Part shown: in pieces, positions 1 to 9,237 of the stretch
Layout: every line of letters begins with the position of its first letter
Numbering within the stretch: the stretch's first letter is position 1
DNA from: Confluentibacter lentus
GTDB taxonomy: Bacteria; Bacteroidota; Bacteroidia; Flavobacteriales; Flavobacteriaceae
NCBI RefSeq assembly: GCF_002806995.1
Contig: NZ_NIHE01000002.1
Span: 372,001 to 436,000, forward strand
Reading direction: 5' to 3'
Length of the DNA stretch: 64,000 bases
Notes under the pieces: model-generated
The model's database searches: none
Told to the model about the DNA's origin: nothing
Seen by the model: only the letters and a program-made list of their open reading frames with translations
Made by a program: the position numbers and the translations under genes

Positions 1-2118
1 GCATTGGTTGATGCTACGTTAATGCTACAATTTGGACTCAAGCCTGGGGACACTATAAAAATAGGAAATGCCACATTACCAATTGGAGGTGCCTTAAAAT
101 CTGTCGCTGGCAGCAATTCATTGTCCAGTTCTATAGCGCCGCCTGTTGTTATTCCCTATAGCTATATCGAGGCTTCTGGACTTGTACAAACAGGTAGCCG
201 GTTAGATTATGAGTTTTATTTTGTTGCTAAACCTGGGACTGACTTAGAACTCCTAAACGAAGCCCTTAGTGAGAAACTACATGCTATAGATGCTGATTTG
301 GACATTCATACTTCGACTAGTGAAAGGCTGGGAAGGCGCTATGACAATTTTGGTAAGTTTCTTAATCTTGTCGCCTTTATAGCCTTATTATTGGGTTGTG
401 TGGGCATTGCCAGTGCAGTTCATATTTATATTAAAGAAAAACTACGATCTATAGCAATCTTAAAATGTTTGGGAGCCACCAAAAAACAAACCTTTTTAAT
501 CTACCTCCTTCAAATTGGTTTTGTAGGGTTAGTAAGTGGTTTTATTGGTGCATTGGTTGGATTATTTTTGCAACAATTGTTCCCTTTGATTTTGGAAGGC
601 TTATTGCCCGTAGAAGTTGAAATAACACTCGTGCCAACAGCCATTTATTCAGGTATATTACTAGGCGTTTTTATGTCTGTTTTGTTTGCCTTGTATCCGT
701 TGATTGGTACTATTTATACATCGCCATTACAGACTCTTCGTATTGAGGAAAATAACAATTCAAAATCAACAAAAGCTGGATTACTTGTTTTGGCAGCCAT
801 ATTCTCCTTTATTTTTTTGTTTGCCTATTGTTTATTAAAAGACATTACGTTCGCTTTTGCCTTTCTTATTGGTATCATCATAACTTTTTTAATACTTGGT
901 GGCATAGCTCATGGGTTTATGAAAACGATAAAAAAATTCTTCCCGCATTCTTGGGGATTTGTGGCTCGAACCAGTATGCTCAATTTGTATCGCCCAAAAA
1001 ATCAAACGCTAGTATTGGTAATGACCATTGGCGTTGGAACTTTTTTGATTAGCACACTGTATTTTAGCAAGAATCTATTGTTGGCGCAAGCATCTATTGA
1101 AAGGAAAGCCAATAGTGCCAATATGATATTGCTCGATATTCAAAATGAACAAATAGAGCAAGTTGCCTCCATCATTACTGATAATTCATATCCATTGATA
1201 GACAATATCCCTATTGTAACCATGCGCATTCACAGCATTGACGGAAAAACAGTAAATGAAATACGAGAGGATACGACGTCTACAATACGCAGATGGGTAT
1301 TAAGCCACGAATTTAGGGTAACCTATCGCAATTCACTTACGGCATCAGAAACATTACAATCGGGTACATTTACTCCTGAGGTAACCACTAATAATTTAGT
1401 TCCCATTTCGGTAAGCGATAATTTTGTGGAAGATACCAATGTAACGATTGGCGACAACATTACCTTTAACGTACAAGGCGTTTTAATCAATACGGTTGTG
1501 GGCAGTATCAGAGCGGTAGACTGGAGCACAATGCAACCAAATTTTACGGTGTTGTTCCCACGAGGTGTATTGGAAAATGCGCCTCAATTTAGGGTAATAA
1601 CAACCAATGTTCCGAATGAACAGGCTTCTGCCATTTTACAACAGGAACTGGTAACTAAGTTCCCAAATGTTTCTATTTTGGATTTGCGACAAATATTAAA
1701 TATGGTCGAAAAACTGTTGGATAAAATTGGTTGGATTATCAACTTTATGGCATTCTTTAGTATCCTTACAGGAATCATTGTACTCATTGGTGCCGTGCGT
1801 ACCAGCAAACACCAACGAATAAGGGAAAGTGTATTACTGAGAACTCTTGGAGCCAAAAGCAATCAGATACTTAAAATGATTGCCTTGGAATATACTTACT
1901 TGGGAATCATTGGTAGTTTAACGGGCATTTTACTATCTCTGGTTAGCAGTCAGTTATTGGCTTTGTGGATTTTTAAAACACCCTTTACACCTTCCATCAT
2001 TCCATTTGTTGTTCTATTTCCTTTGATTACACTTTTAGTCGTGGGCATTGGTCTAGCCAATAGTAGAAGTGTTATTAATAATACGCCTTTAGAGGTATTA
2101 AGAAAAGAAAATAATTAG
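1..2118 (+). CDS. FtsX-family ABC transporter permease (5'-truncated)
   Basis: Large inner-membrane permease whose start lies outside the window: the frame is open from base 1, and the TTG at 4 is probably internal. Two FtsX-type membrane modules are visible. The first, after a periplasmic segment, includes 'IYIKEKLRSIAILKCLGATKKQ'-like text, the signature cytoplasmic loop of FtsX permeases ('LKCLGATKKQ'). The second is near the C-terminus ('LLRTLGAKSNQILKM'), with another periplasmic domain between them. This duplicated layout fits the YbbP/LolC-like permeases that work with an ATPase partner in lipid, lipoprotein or peptide extrusion. The ATPase is probably upstream, outside the window. Substrate unknown. 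Confidence 0.85.
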   Translation, partial: ALVDATLMLQFGLKPGDTIKIGNATLPIGGALKSVAGSNSLSSSIAPPVVIPYSYIEASGLVQTGSRLDYEFYFVAKPGTDLELLNEALSEKLHAIDADLDIHTSTSERLGRRYDNFGKFLNLVAFIALLLGCVGIASAVHIYIKEKLRSIAILKCLGATKKQTFLIYLLQIGFVGLVSGFIGALVGLFLQQLFPLILEGLLPVEVEITLVPTAIYSGILLGVFMSVLFALYPLIGTIYTSPLQTLRIEENNNSKSTKAGLLVLAAIFSFIFLFAYCLLKDITFAFAFLIGIIITFLILGGIAHGFMKTIKKFFPHSWGFVARTSMLNLYRPKNQTLVLVMTIGVGTFLISTLYFSKNLLLAQASIERKANSANMILLDIQNEQIEQVASIITDNSYPLIDNIPIVTMRIHSIDGKTVNEIREDTTSTIRRWVLSHEFRVTYRNSLTASETLQSGTFTPEVTTNNLVPISVSDNFVEDTNVTIGDNITFNVQGVLINTVVGSIRAVDWSTMQPNFTVLFPRGVLENAPQFRVITTNVPNEQASAILQQELVTKFPNVSILDLRQILNMVEKLLDKIGWIINFMAFFSILTGIIVLIGAVRTSKHQRIRESVLLRTLGAKSNQILKMIALEYTYLGIIGSLTGILLSLVSSQLLALWIFKTPFTPSIIPFVVLFPLITLLVVGIGLANSRSVINNTPLEVLRKENN

Positions 2119-2254
2119 CTAGAAGCACTTTTGAAATGACAATGGAATCTTAAATGGAGGTATCAGTTTTAAAGAACTAAAATTTGGTTTGAAAGTTATA
2201 AATGACATTACGAAATAAAAAATTGTCATTTTTTTTATATCTTAGAAATAAAAA

Positions 2255-2716
2255 ATGGAAACTTCAATTCGTTTAGAGCAGGCCATAAAAAAATTATATA
2301 CAGCATTTCACAACAATCAACTACATCCTGAATGTTGTAAACAATGTGCTGTTGGCAATATGTTAGACAATACGGATAATTGGAAACATTTTTCAGACCA
2401 TCATGGCTCTTTGGAGCTAAACTATGTTGGACAAGTTCATGAATCGTTTGGAAGAAAATTTAATGGCTATTCACCTTTAGAATTATTGAAAATTGAAGCC
2501 ATCTTTTTAAAAGCATGTGGCTATCAATTACCTATTCATCATAAAAACTTCAAACCTGAAAATCCTAAGAATAAAGATATTTTGTTTGATGGTTTAACCG
2601 AAGTCATTACTTTTCTATGTGAATTGGATGGTGTTTCCAATATTATGGATTACACCAAATTATTTGAATTTGAAAATGACAGACCTAGGTATCGATTAAA
2701 AGGAATCTTAATTTAA
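2255..2716 (+). CDS. Small conserved protein found beside nqr (function unknown)
   Basis: A 153-residue soluble protein with no signal peptide or membrane segment. It has a Cys-rich stretch near residues 27-34 ('ECCKQCAVGN') and several His and Trp residues. Homologues in Flavobacteriaceae sit next to the nqr operon and, as I recall, are often labelled 'Na+-translocating NADH-quinone reductase subunit F'. That label is not supported here, because there is no 2Fe-2S, FAD or NADH motif and the genuine nqrF lies next door. It converges on nqrF, and the two share a bidirectional terminator. The CCxxC cluster suggests metal or Fe-S binding, but this is inference only. Confidence 0.7.
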   Translation: METSIRLEQAIKKLYTAFHNNQLHPECCKQCAVGNMLDNTDNWKHFSDHHGSLELNYVGQVHESFGRKFNGYSPLELLKIEAIFLKACGYQLPIHHKNFKPENPKNKDILFDGLTEVITFLCELDGVSNIMDYTKLFEFENDRPRYRLKGILI

Positions 2717-2741
2717 TTTTCATAAGTTTTATTACAAACAA

Positions 2742-2769
2742 AAAAACCCAACACATTTGTTGGGTTTTT
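2742..2769. terminator. Bidirectional intrinsic terminator
   Basis: Perfect 12-bp inverted repeat (left arm 2742-2753, right arm 2758-2769) with a 4-nt loop. It is A-rich on one side and T-rich on the other, so it can end both the plus-strand gene at 2255 and the minus-strand nqr operon. Confidence 0.8.
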
Positions 2770-2788
2770 ATTTATAAATATACTTGCA

Positions 2789-4099
2789 TTATCCTCCAAA
2801 GTCATCAAAACGGATATGTTCATCTGGGATACCAAAATCTTCTCCCATTTTTTGAACTGCTTTGTTCATTAATGGTGGCCCACAGAAATACAATTCAATA
2901 TCTTCTGGTGATTCGTGTTTGCTTAAATAATTATCAATCACACAATTATGTATAAACCCAACAAAACCATCTCCAGGCGCATCAATATCTGCCTTTACTT
3001 TCCAGTTATCTTCTGGTAAAGGCTCAGACAATGCCAAATAGAATTTAAAATTAGGGAAACTATCCTCCAATTGCTTAAAATGATCTAAATAGAACAACTC
3101 ACGTTTAGAACGTCCACCATACCAATACGTTACTTTTCTTCCTGTTTTTAAGGTTTTGAATAAATGATATAAGTGTGAACGCATAGGAGCCATACCAGCA
3201 CCACCACCAACATATAGCATTTCAGAATTAGACTCATTAATAAAGAACTCTCCGTAAGGACCAGAAATCGTTACTTTATCACCTTTTTTCTGATTGAATA
3301 TATAGGATGAGGCTACTCCAGGATTAACATCCATCCAGCCATTTTTATTTCTATCCCAAGGCGGGGTTGCAATACGTACGTTTAACATGATTTCTCTACC
3401 TTCAGCTGGGTAAGACGCCATGGAATAAGCTCTTTCAACCGTTTCGTTATTTTTCATAACCAAAGACCACAACCCAAATTTATCCCATTCTGCTTTGAAT
3501 TTATCGGGTGTTTCATGTTCTTCAGGATGTGCAGTAATATCAATATCAGAATATTTAACTTCACAAGGTGGAATTTCAATTTGAATATAACCCCCTGCTT
3601 TGTAACCCATATCTTCTGGAATTTCAACAACAAACTCCTTAATAAAGGACGCCACATTATAATTACGCACAACGGTTGCTTCCCATTTCTTAATACCAAA
3701 TACCTCTTCAGGAATGGTAATATTCATGTCTTGTTTTACTTTAACCTGGCATGCCAAACGCGCACCATGCTGTAATTCTTTACGTGTAAAATGAGGCGTT
3801 TCTGTAGGTAATGCTTCACCACCACCAGAGAGTACGTGGCATTCACATTGAATACAAGTACCACCACCTCCACAAGCTGATGGTAAAAATATTTTTTGAT
3901 TTCCTAAAGTAGAAAGTAAAGAACCTCCGGAACTTACTTCTATTTCCCTTTCACCATTGATAGTAATCTTTACTGGCCCAGAAGGGGATAGTTTTTGTTT
4001 AACTACTAATAACAACGCCACTAATAATAAGGTAATTATTAAAAATACGGTTACCGTAGCTATAATTGTTCCTAATGTACCTATTGCTAAAATCATCAT
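2789..4099 (-). CDS. nqrF: Na+-translocating NADH:quinone reductase subunit F
   Basis: NADH-oxidising entry subunit of the sodium-pumping Nqr complex, passing electrons from NADH through FAD to a 2Fe-2S centre. It has one N-terminal membrane helix (about residues 5-33). A plant-type ferredoxin domain follows, with Cys76, Cys82, Cys85 and Cys117 as cluster ligands. Then comes a ferredoxin-NADP reductase-like module with the FAD motif 'RAYSMASYP' and the nucleotide motif 'GGGAGMAPMRSH'. The length of 436 is close to the usual 405-435. It is the last gene of the nqrA-F operon, 5 nt after nqrE. The first two residues are both Met, so the start may be one codon later. Confidence 0.97.
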   Translation of the reverse strand: MMILAIGTLGTIIATVTVFLIITLLLVALLLVVKQKLSPSGPVKITINGEREIEVSSGGSLLSTLGNQKIFLPSACGGGGTCIQCECHVLSGGGEALPTETPHFTRKELQHGARLACQVKVKQDMNITIPEEVFGIKKWEATVVRNYNVASFIKEFVVEIPEDMGYKAGGYIQIEIPPCEVKYSDIDITAHPEEHETPDKFKAEWDKFGLWSLVMKNNETVERAYSMASYPAEGREIMLNVRIATPPWDRNKNGWMDVNPGVASSYIFNQKKGDKVTISGPYGEFFINESNSEMLYVGGGAGMAPMRSHLYHLFKTLKTGRKVTYWYGGRSKRELFYLDHFKQLEDSFPNFKFYLALSEPLPEDNWKVKADIDAPGDGFVGFIHNCVIDNYLSKHESPEDIELYFCGPPLMNKAVQKMGEDFGIPDEHIRFDDFGG

Positions 4100-4104
4100 C
4101 TTGC

Positions 4105-4827
4105 TTAATTATTTTCAGTGTTATTAGCTAACTCCTTTTTTGCTTTATCTGTATCTGTAGAAGGTTCTTCAACCTTTACTGTTTTTGTTGTTTCCTTCTT
4201 AGCTTCATCGCCTCCAGTTAACATACCACCAAAGCTCATAAATCCAATCGCCATTAAACCTGTGATGATGAATGTGATTCCTAATCCTCTTAATGCTGGA
4301 GGTACATTTGAGTATCTAATTTTTTCACGAATGGCAGCAATTGCTAAAATGGCCAAAAACCATCCAATTCCTGAAGAAACTCCGTAAACTGTTGCCAAAC
4401 CTAAAGTTGGAATTTCACGGGATTGCATAAATAACGACCCTCCTAAAATTGCACAGTTTACAGCAATAAGTGGTAAAAATATGCCTAACGAATTATATAA
4501 TGAAGGTGAAAATTTTTCAACAACAATTTCTACTAGTTGTACCATGGTTGCAATGGTTGCAATAAACATGATGAATGATAAGAAACTTAAGTCGTAATCG
4601 GCATAACCTTCGCCCAACCAAGCTAATGCACCCGGCTGTAAAAGATAATGGTCTAACAACCAGTTTAATGGTACCGTAATTAGCATAACAAAAATAACCG
4701 CTGCACCTAAACCAACAGCTGTGGCTACTTTTTTAGATACCGCAAGATAAGAACACATCCCCAAGAATGTGGCAAATACCATGTTATCTATAAATATTGA
4801 TTTGAAAAATAATTCTATGTGTTCCAT
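4105..4827 (-). CDS. nqrE: Na+-translocating NADH:quinone reductase subunit E
   Basis: Integral membrane subunit of Nqr with six predicted helices, homologous to NqrD, RnfA and RnfE. The N-terminal '[14 protein letters not shown]' and the later '[13 protein letters not shown]' are the conserved half-helix regions; their Cys residues ligate the intramembrane Fe-S cluster shared with NqrD. The protein is 240 residues against about 200 in proteobacteria. The extra length is a hydrophilic Lys/Glu/Thr-rich tail from about residue 205. An 86-nt gap containing a 7-bp tandem repeat separates it from nqrD. Confidence 0.96.
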   Translation of the reverse strand: MEHIELFFKSIFIDNMVFATFLGMCSYLAVSKKVATAVGLGAAVIFVMLITVPLNWLLDHYLLQPGALAWLGEGYADYDLSFLSFIMFIATIATMVQLVEIVVEKFSPSLYNSLGIFLPLIAVNCAILGGSLFMQSREIPTLGLATVYGVSSGIGWFLAILAIAAIREKIRYSNVPPALRGLGITFIITGLMAIGFMSFGGMLTGGDEAKKETTKTVKVEEPSTDTDKAKKELANNTENN

Positions 4828-4840
4828 AATTCCATTTGTT

Positions 4841-4874
4841 GTTGGTTGTTGGTTGTTGGTTATTGGTTGTTGGT
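4841..4874. repeat. 7-bp tandem repeat between nqrD and nqrE
   Basis: About five consecutive copies of a GTTGGTT-type heptamer, one with an A variant, fill the nqrD-nqrE gap just upstream of the nqrE start on the coding (minus) strand. Confidence 0.8.
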
Positions 4875-4913
4875 GAAAACTATCGCCTAAAAACCATAAA
4901 CCATCAACTAAAT

Positions 4914-5558
4914 TTAATCTTCTATTAAAGCTTTATTTCTACTACGTTGAATCCAGATGATAATGCCCAAAACAATCAAAGCCATAGGAGATAGTAACAT
5001 AAAACCATTATTTTCATATCCTAAAGCATATAATCCTGTTTTTTCAATGGGGTCTCCTAAAACTTTAAATCCTAATAAGGTACCTGAACCTAATAATTCT
5101 CTAAAAAAGCCAACGATGACTAATATTAAACCATATCCAGCAGCGTTACCAATTCCATCTAGAAATGATTTCCAAGGACCATTGGCTAAAGCAAATGCTT
5201 CAAAACGTCCCATGATGATACAGTTTGTAATAATCAATCCAACAAAAACCGATAATGTTTTACTTAGTTCGTATGAAAATGCCTTTAAAATTTGATCTAC
5301 TATAATAACCAAAGCAGCTACTACCACTAATTGTGTAATAATTCTGATTTTAGAAGGAATAATATTTCTCATTAAAGAAATAACAACGTTACCAACCGCT
5401 AATACTGCCATAACAGAAAGTGCCATTACAATAGATGCTTTTAACTGTGCCGTAATGGCCAATGCAGAACATATACCAAGAACCTGTATGGTAATTGGAT
5501 TATTATCAGTTAATGGATCAAGTATTAATTTACTGTCTTTTTTTGATAAAAGTCCCAT
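4914..5558 (-). CDS. nqrD: Na+-translocating NADH:quinone reductase subunit D
   Basis: Six-helix membrane subunit of Nqr, paralogous to NqrE. The N-terminal '[16 protein letters not shown]' and the mid-protein '[16 protein letters not shown]' are the two pseudo-symmetric elements whose Cys residues help ligate the intramembrane Fe-S centre. At 214 residues the length is normal. It follows nqrC by 4 nt, indicating translational coupling within the operon. Confidence 0.96.
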   Translation of the reverse strand: MGLLSKKDSKLILDPLTDNNPITIQVLGICSALAITAQLKASIVMALSVMAVLAVGNVVISLMRNIIPSKIRIITQLVVVAALVIIVDQILKAFSYELSKTLSVFVGLIITNCIIMGRFEAFALANGPWKSFLDGIGNAAGYGLILVIVGFFRELLGSGTLLGFKVLGDPIEKTGLYALGYENNGFMLLSPMALIVLGIIIWIQRSRNKALIED

Positions 5559-5562
5559 GTTA

Positions 5563-6315
5563 TTAATTATTTTTTAAAGATTTAAAATAAGGCGCATAAA
5601 GCTTCAAATCACTTCGTATCATCGCAGTAACACCATCACCTGTAATCGTTGCACCTGCTAAGGCATCAACAGCGTTATCCGTTTTTCTTTGATTTGTTGG
5701 ATCTGCATTTCCTTTTGCAACAGTAATACCTACAAATTCCCCTGATTCATCCAATAGGTGTTCACCTATAAAATCGTCCATAAAATAACGTTCTTTTATG
5801 TTTGCTCCTAGTCCTGGTGTTTCTCCTTTATGATCAAAATAAGCGCCTTGTATCACCATGTTTTCATCCATGCCCACATAACCCCAAATGGCATCCCAAA
5901 GTCCTTTACCATAAATGGGCACTACATACATTGTTTTTCCATCAATCTCACCAACAAACAATGGTAAACGTCTTTTCGACTCATCACTTTTAGAGTTTGA
6001 TTTTTCTTTTTTAACATCTATCAAATAAGCTTGATCGTCTTCTGTTACATTTCCATCTTGAATTACCAATTGCTTGGTAACATATTTTGAAAATTCTCCT
6101 GCAACTTTATCAGCAGCCACAAAATTGGCGCTGGTTTCATCGTTTTCATTAATACCAAATGCATACAAAATATTTTGTTGCTTTTCAATACGCTGGTTTT
6201 CTGAAATTTTTCCTTTTAATGAAGACGCTGCATACGCTAAAACAGAGCCCACAACTAAAACCATAACAATGGCAAAAATGATGGTATATGAATTTTTATC
6301 TGTTCTATTTTCCAT
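5563..6315 (-). CDS. nqrC: Na+-translocating NADH:quinone reductase subunit C
   Basis: Membrane-anchored, periplasmic FMN-carrying subunit. It has one N-terminal helix (about residues 11-31) and then an FMN-binding domain. The covalent flavin attachment motif reads 'DALAGATITG' with acceptor Thr223. The residue before Gly is Ala rather than the commoner Ser or Thr. ApbE attaches FMN through a phosphoester at this Thr in the family; no apbE is present in the window. It sits 2 nt after nqrB. Confidence 0.96.
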   Translation of the reverse strand: MENRTDKNSYTIIFAIVMVLVVGSVLAYAASSLKGKISENQRIEKQQNILYAFGINENDETSANFVAADKVAGEFSKYVTKQLVIQDGNVTEDDQAYLIDVKKEKSNSKSDESKRRLPLFVGEIDGKTMYVVPIYGKGLWDAIWGYVGMDENMVIQGAYFDHKGETPGLGANIKERYFMDDFIGEHLLDESGEFVGITVAKGNADPTNQRKTDNAVDALAGATITGDGVTAMIRSDLKLYAPYFKSLKNN

Positions 6316-6317
6316 AA

Positions 6318-7544
6318 TTACGCTGTTTTAACTTTTAAACGTTTCAATCTCTGTTTGATGTTTCCTTGAATGACATAATGGTCAATGGTTGGTGCAAACA
6401 CATTCATTAATAGAATGGCCAACATCACACCTTCTGGATAAGCAGGATTGAACACACGAATTAATATAGAAATGAATCCTATAAAAAATCCGTAATACCA
6501 TTTTCCTATATTGGTTTGCGATGCCGTTACCGGATCGGTTGCCATAAACACCACCCCAAAAGCAAAACCTCCTATAATTAAATGTTGCCAAAAAGGCGTA
6601 CTCATTAACGTATAAAATTTACTGCTTTCCGTAATAATACCAGCGCTGACCACTTGATTGAAAATTAATCCCATGGTTATTGCCCCAAGCACAGAAGACA
6701 GCATGATTCTCCAACTTCCTATTTTGGTAAAGATTAAAAATAATCCTCCTAAGATGATGAGTAATGTGGATGTTTCTCCAATAGAACCGGGAATAAACCC
6801 GAAAAACATATCTGATACCGAGTATGCCATGTCTTTTCCTTGAGCCAAACTTCCTAATATAGTTTCTCCTGAGATGGCATCTAAATTGGCCCCTGCAGCA
6901 ATATCTTTGGTTCTCTGAACAGCACCTTCAACCCAAACTTTATCACCACTCATCCAAGTTGGATACGCAAAGAATAAAAAGGCTCTGATGGTTAATGCCG
7001 GATTTAATATATTCATTCCGGTACCACCAAAAACTTCTTTCCCAATAACAACACCGAATATAACGGCAATGGCTAACATCCACAGTGGAATATCAATAGG
7101 TACAATTAGAGGCACAAGCATACCTGTTACCAAATAACCTTCTTCTACCTCGTGTTTTTTAATGATAGCGAATAAAAACTCAACACCTAAACCAACACCG
7201 TAAGACACGATAACCAATGGTATGATTTTCCAAAAACCGATCATAAAGTTATCCAATGTCCAAAACTCTGAACTAAAAAACCCCGAAGTTACCGCCTGAA
7301 TATCGCCAACTGCCAAGTTATGTTGATAACCCGCATTGAACATACCAAAAATTAAACAGGGCAACATGGCCATGATAACCGTATTCATGGTACGCTTTAA
7401 ATCGTCTGCTGCCTTAATATGTGTACCGTTGTGCGTGGTATCATTTGGCGTATATAAAAAAGTATGTAACGCATTAAACGCAGGCGCCATTTTAGTGCCC
7501 TTATACTTTTCCTTTAAATTGTGTAAATTACTTTTTAAACTCAT
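6318..7544 (-). CDS. nqrB: Na+-translocating NADH:quinone reductase subunit B
   Basis: Large membrane subunit of Nqr with about ten helices. It carries covalent FMN plus riboflavin in the family and is thought to hold the sodium path. The attachment region reads 'DAISGETILG', so the acceptor Thr228 is kept but the usual SGAT is SGET. The segment 'GKEVFGGTGMNILNPALTIRAFLFFAYP' is shown here only in part: 'GGTGMNILNPALTIRAF' is strongly conserved in NqrB/RnfD. The start overlaps the nqrA stop by 4 nt. Confidence 0.96.
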   Translation of the reverse strand: MSLKSNLHNLKEKYKGTKMAPAFNALHTFLYTPNDTTHNGTHIKAADDLKRTMNTVIMAMLPCLIFGMFNAGYQHNLAVGDIQAVTSGFFSSEFWTLDNFMIGFWKIIPLVIVSYGVGLGVEFLFAIIKKHEVEEGYLVTGMLVPLIVPIDIPLWMLAIAVIFGVVIGKEVFGGTGMNILNPALTIRAFLFFAYPTWMSGDKVWVEGAVQRTKDIAAGANLDAISGETILGSLAQGKDMAYSVSDMFFGFIPGSIGETSTLLIILGGLFLIFTKIGSWRIMLSSVLGAITMGLIFNQVVSAGIITESSKFYTLMSTPFWQHLIIGGFAFGVVFMATDPVTASQTNIGKWYYGFFIGFISILIRVFNPAYPEGVMLAILLMNVFAPTIDHYVIQGNIKQRLKRLKVKTA

Positions 7545-8899
7545 TCTCCTATCTCTTTAAGCATTAAGTCTAAGCCCTTTCTTATAATATCTTGATGTGG
7601 TTGTTTAGACACGCAAATAAATTCTGTTAACGCAAAATCCTCAGGAGCAACTTCATACATTCCTAAAGCTTCCATTTCATCTAAATCTTTATACATACAT
7701 GCCTTTAAGATTTGCATTGGGTAAATATCCAAAGGAAATACTTCTTCATAATTACCTGTTGTAACAAAAGCACGGTGCTCACCATTGGTATTGGTATCTA
7801 ATTCGTATTCCTTTTTAGGATTTAACCAAGAAAACGTTAACGCTCTTGTAGTTGAAATTTTATTGAAAACCGGTTTGTTCCAACCAAACAATTCATAATC
7901 ATCACCTTCTGGAATGACGGTAATGACATTGCTATAATAATCTAAATAACCATCTGGTTTAATATGTTTACCACTTAATACATTTCCAGAAATGATTCTC
8001 ACATGAGCATCTTGAGGAATGCCTTTATCATAAATAATGGTAGCAACTTCGCAACCAAGTTTTGTAACAAAATATCTTGGTTTTTCAATAGAAGACCCAA
8101 CTAAAGCTACAATTCGTTCTGCATTGAATTTCCCTGTTAAAAGCAATTCGCCAATAATCACTAAATCTTGTGCATTAACGGTCCAAACCACCTCTCCTTT
8201 ATTTACAGGATCAATTTTATTGATTAATGTACCGACATTTCCTGATGGATGTGGCCCAGAAATTTTATGAAGGGTAATACCATTTAACCCAGCTAAAGGT
8301 GAGTTTGAAGATTTTCCAATTCCCACATGCACTTTGCCTGCGGTAAGTTTCCCTAATGCGGTAACCGCTGCTTGCAATTCAGCTTCTTTACCTTTTAGAG
8401 TGAAATCCAAATCGGCTGCCAACGGCGCTGTTGCATAACCAGAAATAAAGATGGCTTTTGGCGATTTGTTTGGGTTAGCAATCACGTCGTACGGACGTTG
8501 CTTGATAAATGCCCAACATCCAGATTCCAATAAGCGCGCTTTGATAGCCTCGGCATTCGCTGTATCTGGATTGATAATACCATAATCTTTATAGGTTTGA
8601 GTTTTATCTGCTTGAATTTTTACAGATAATATTCTTCGCTTTTCACCACGATTAATTTCTAAAATCTCTCCAGAAACTGGGGAAACAAACTTAATGTTTT
8701 CGTTGGATTTATCATAAAATACAGGGTCTCCCGCATTTACTTTTGATCCAACTTTAGAAATTAATTTAGGTGTTAGTCCGTGGAAATCTTCAGGCCTTAA
8801 AGTATAAAAGTTGCTTAAAATTGCCTTTTCAAGGGTTTTTTCAGCTTCACCTTTAAGTTTAATGTCTAGACCTTTTTTAATGAGAATGTCTTTTGACAT
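7541..8899 (-). CDS. nqrA: Na+-translocating NADH:quinone reductase subunit A
   Basis: Cytoplasmic subunit of Nqr that contributes to the ubiquinone/menaquinone site. I chose the Met at 8899 ('MSKDILIKKGLDIKL'), which matches the normal N-terminus of the family and gives 452 residues. An in-frame Met at 8938 would add 13 residues and run into the predicted -7 box. The barrel-sandwich region ('GDPVFYDKSNENIKFVSPVSG') is shared with RnfC: 'VSPVSGEILEINRGEKR' is typical. It is the first gene of the operon. Confidence 0.96.
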   Translation of the reverse strand: MSKDILIKKGLDIKLKGEAEKTLEKAILSNFYTLRPEDFHGLTPKLISKVGSKVNAGDPVFYDKSNENIKFVSPVSGEILEINRGEKRRILSVKIQADKTQTYKDYGIINPDTANAEAIKARLLESGCWAFIKQRPYDVIANPNKSPKAIFISGYATAPLAADLDFTLKGKEAELQAAVTALGKLTAGKVHVGIGKSSNSPLAGLNGITLHKISGPHPSGNVGTLINKIDPVNKGEVVWTVNAQDLVIIGELLLTGKFNAERIVALVGSSIEKPRYFVTKLGCEVATIIYDKGIPQDAHVRIISGNVLSGKHIKPDGYLDYYSNVITVIPEGDDYELFGWNKPVFNKISTTRALTFSWLNPKKEYELDTNTNGEHRAFVTTGNYEEVFPLDIYPMQILKACMYKDLDEMEALGMYEVAPEDFALTEFICVSKQPHQDIIRKGLDLMLKEIGE

Positions 8900-8935
8900 A
8901 TTTTTTTTATTGAAATTATTGTCTAAAAATCGGGG

Positions 8936-8943
8936 CAAATTTA
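8936..8943 (-). promoter_or_regulatory. -7 box of the nqr operon promoter
   Basis: The minus strand reads TAAATTTG, a match to the Bacteroidota -7 consensus TAnnTTTG, about 37 nt upstream of the nqrA ATG. No clear -33 TTTG was seen, so this call rests on the -7 element and its position. Confidence 0.55.
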
Positions 8944-9237
8944 CAAATTAAAAATAGCCATTTAAAAGCTATTAATATAGAATTTTAACTATTTATAAAG
9001 ATTCTAAATAACAAAACTGCTAAGGTGATATTTTTTCCTTATTTTCAAATAAAAAAGTCTTAAAATTCGATAAAAAAATGTTATCAACGTGGGTAATTTT
9101 TAAATACTTTCAATTCATTTTGGTAGTTATTTACAGTCTTTTACAGCTTCATAATCCCATCACTTGAAATAAACGTCTTCCTTTCTAATAATTTTCTGGC
9201 CTAAATTTTGTTTATATTTACAAAAAACTGCTTTGTA

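Noticed and set aside
2255-2716. Calling the small nqr-adjacent gene NqrF
   Set aside because: It has no 2Fe-2S, FAD or NADH motif; a complete nqrF is adjacent.
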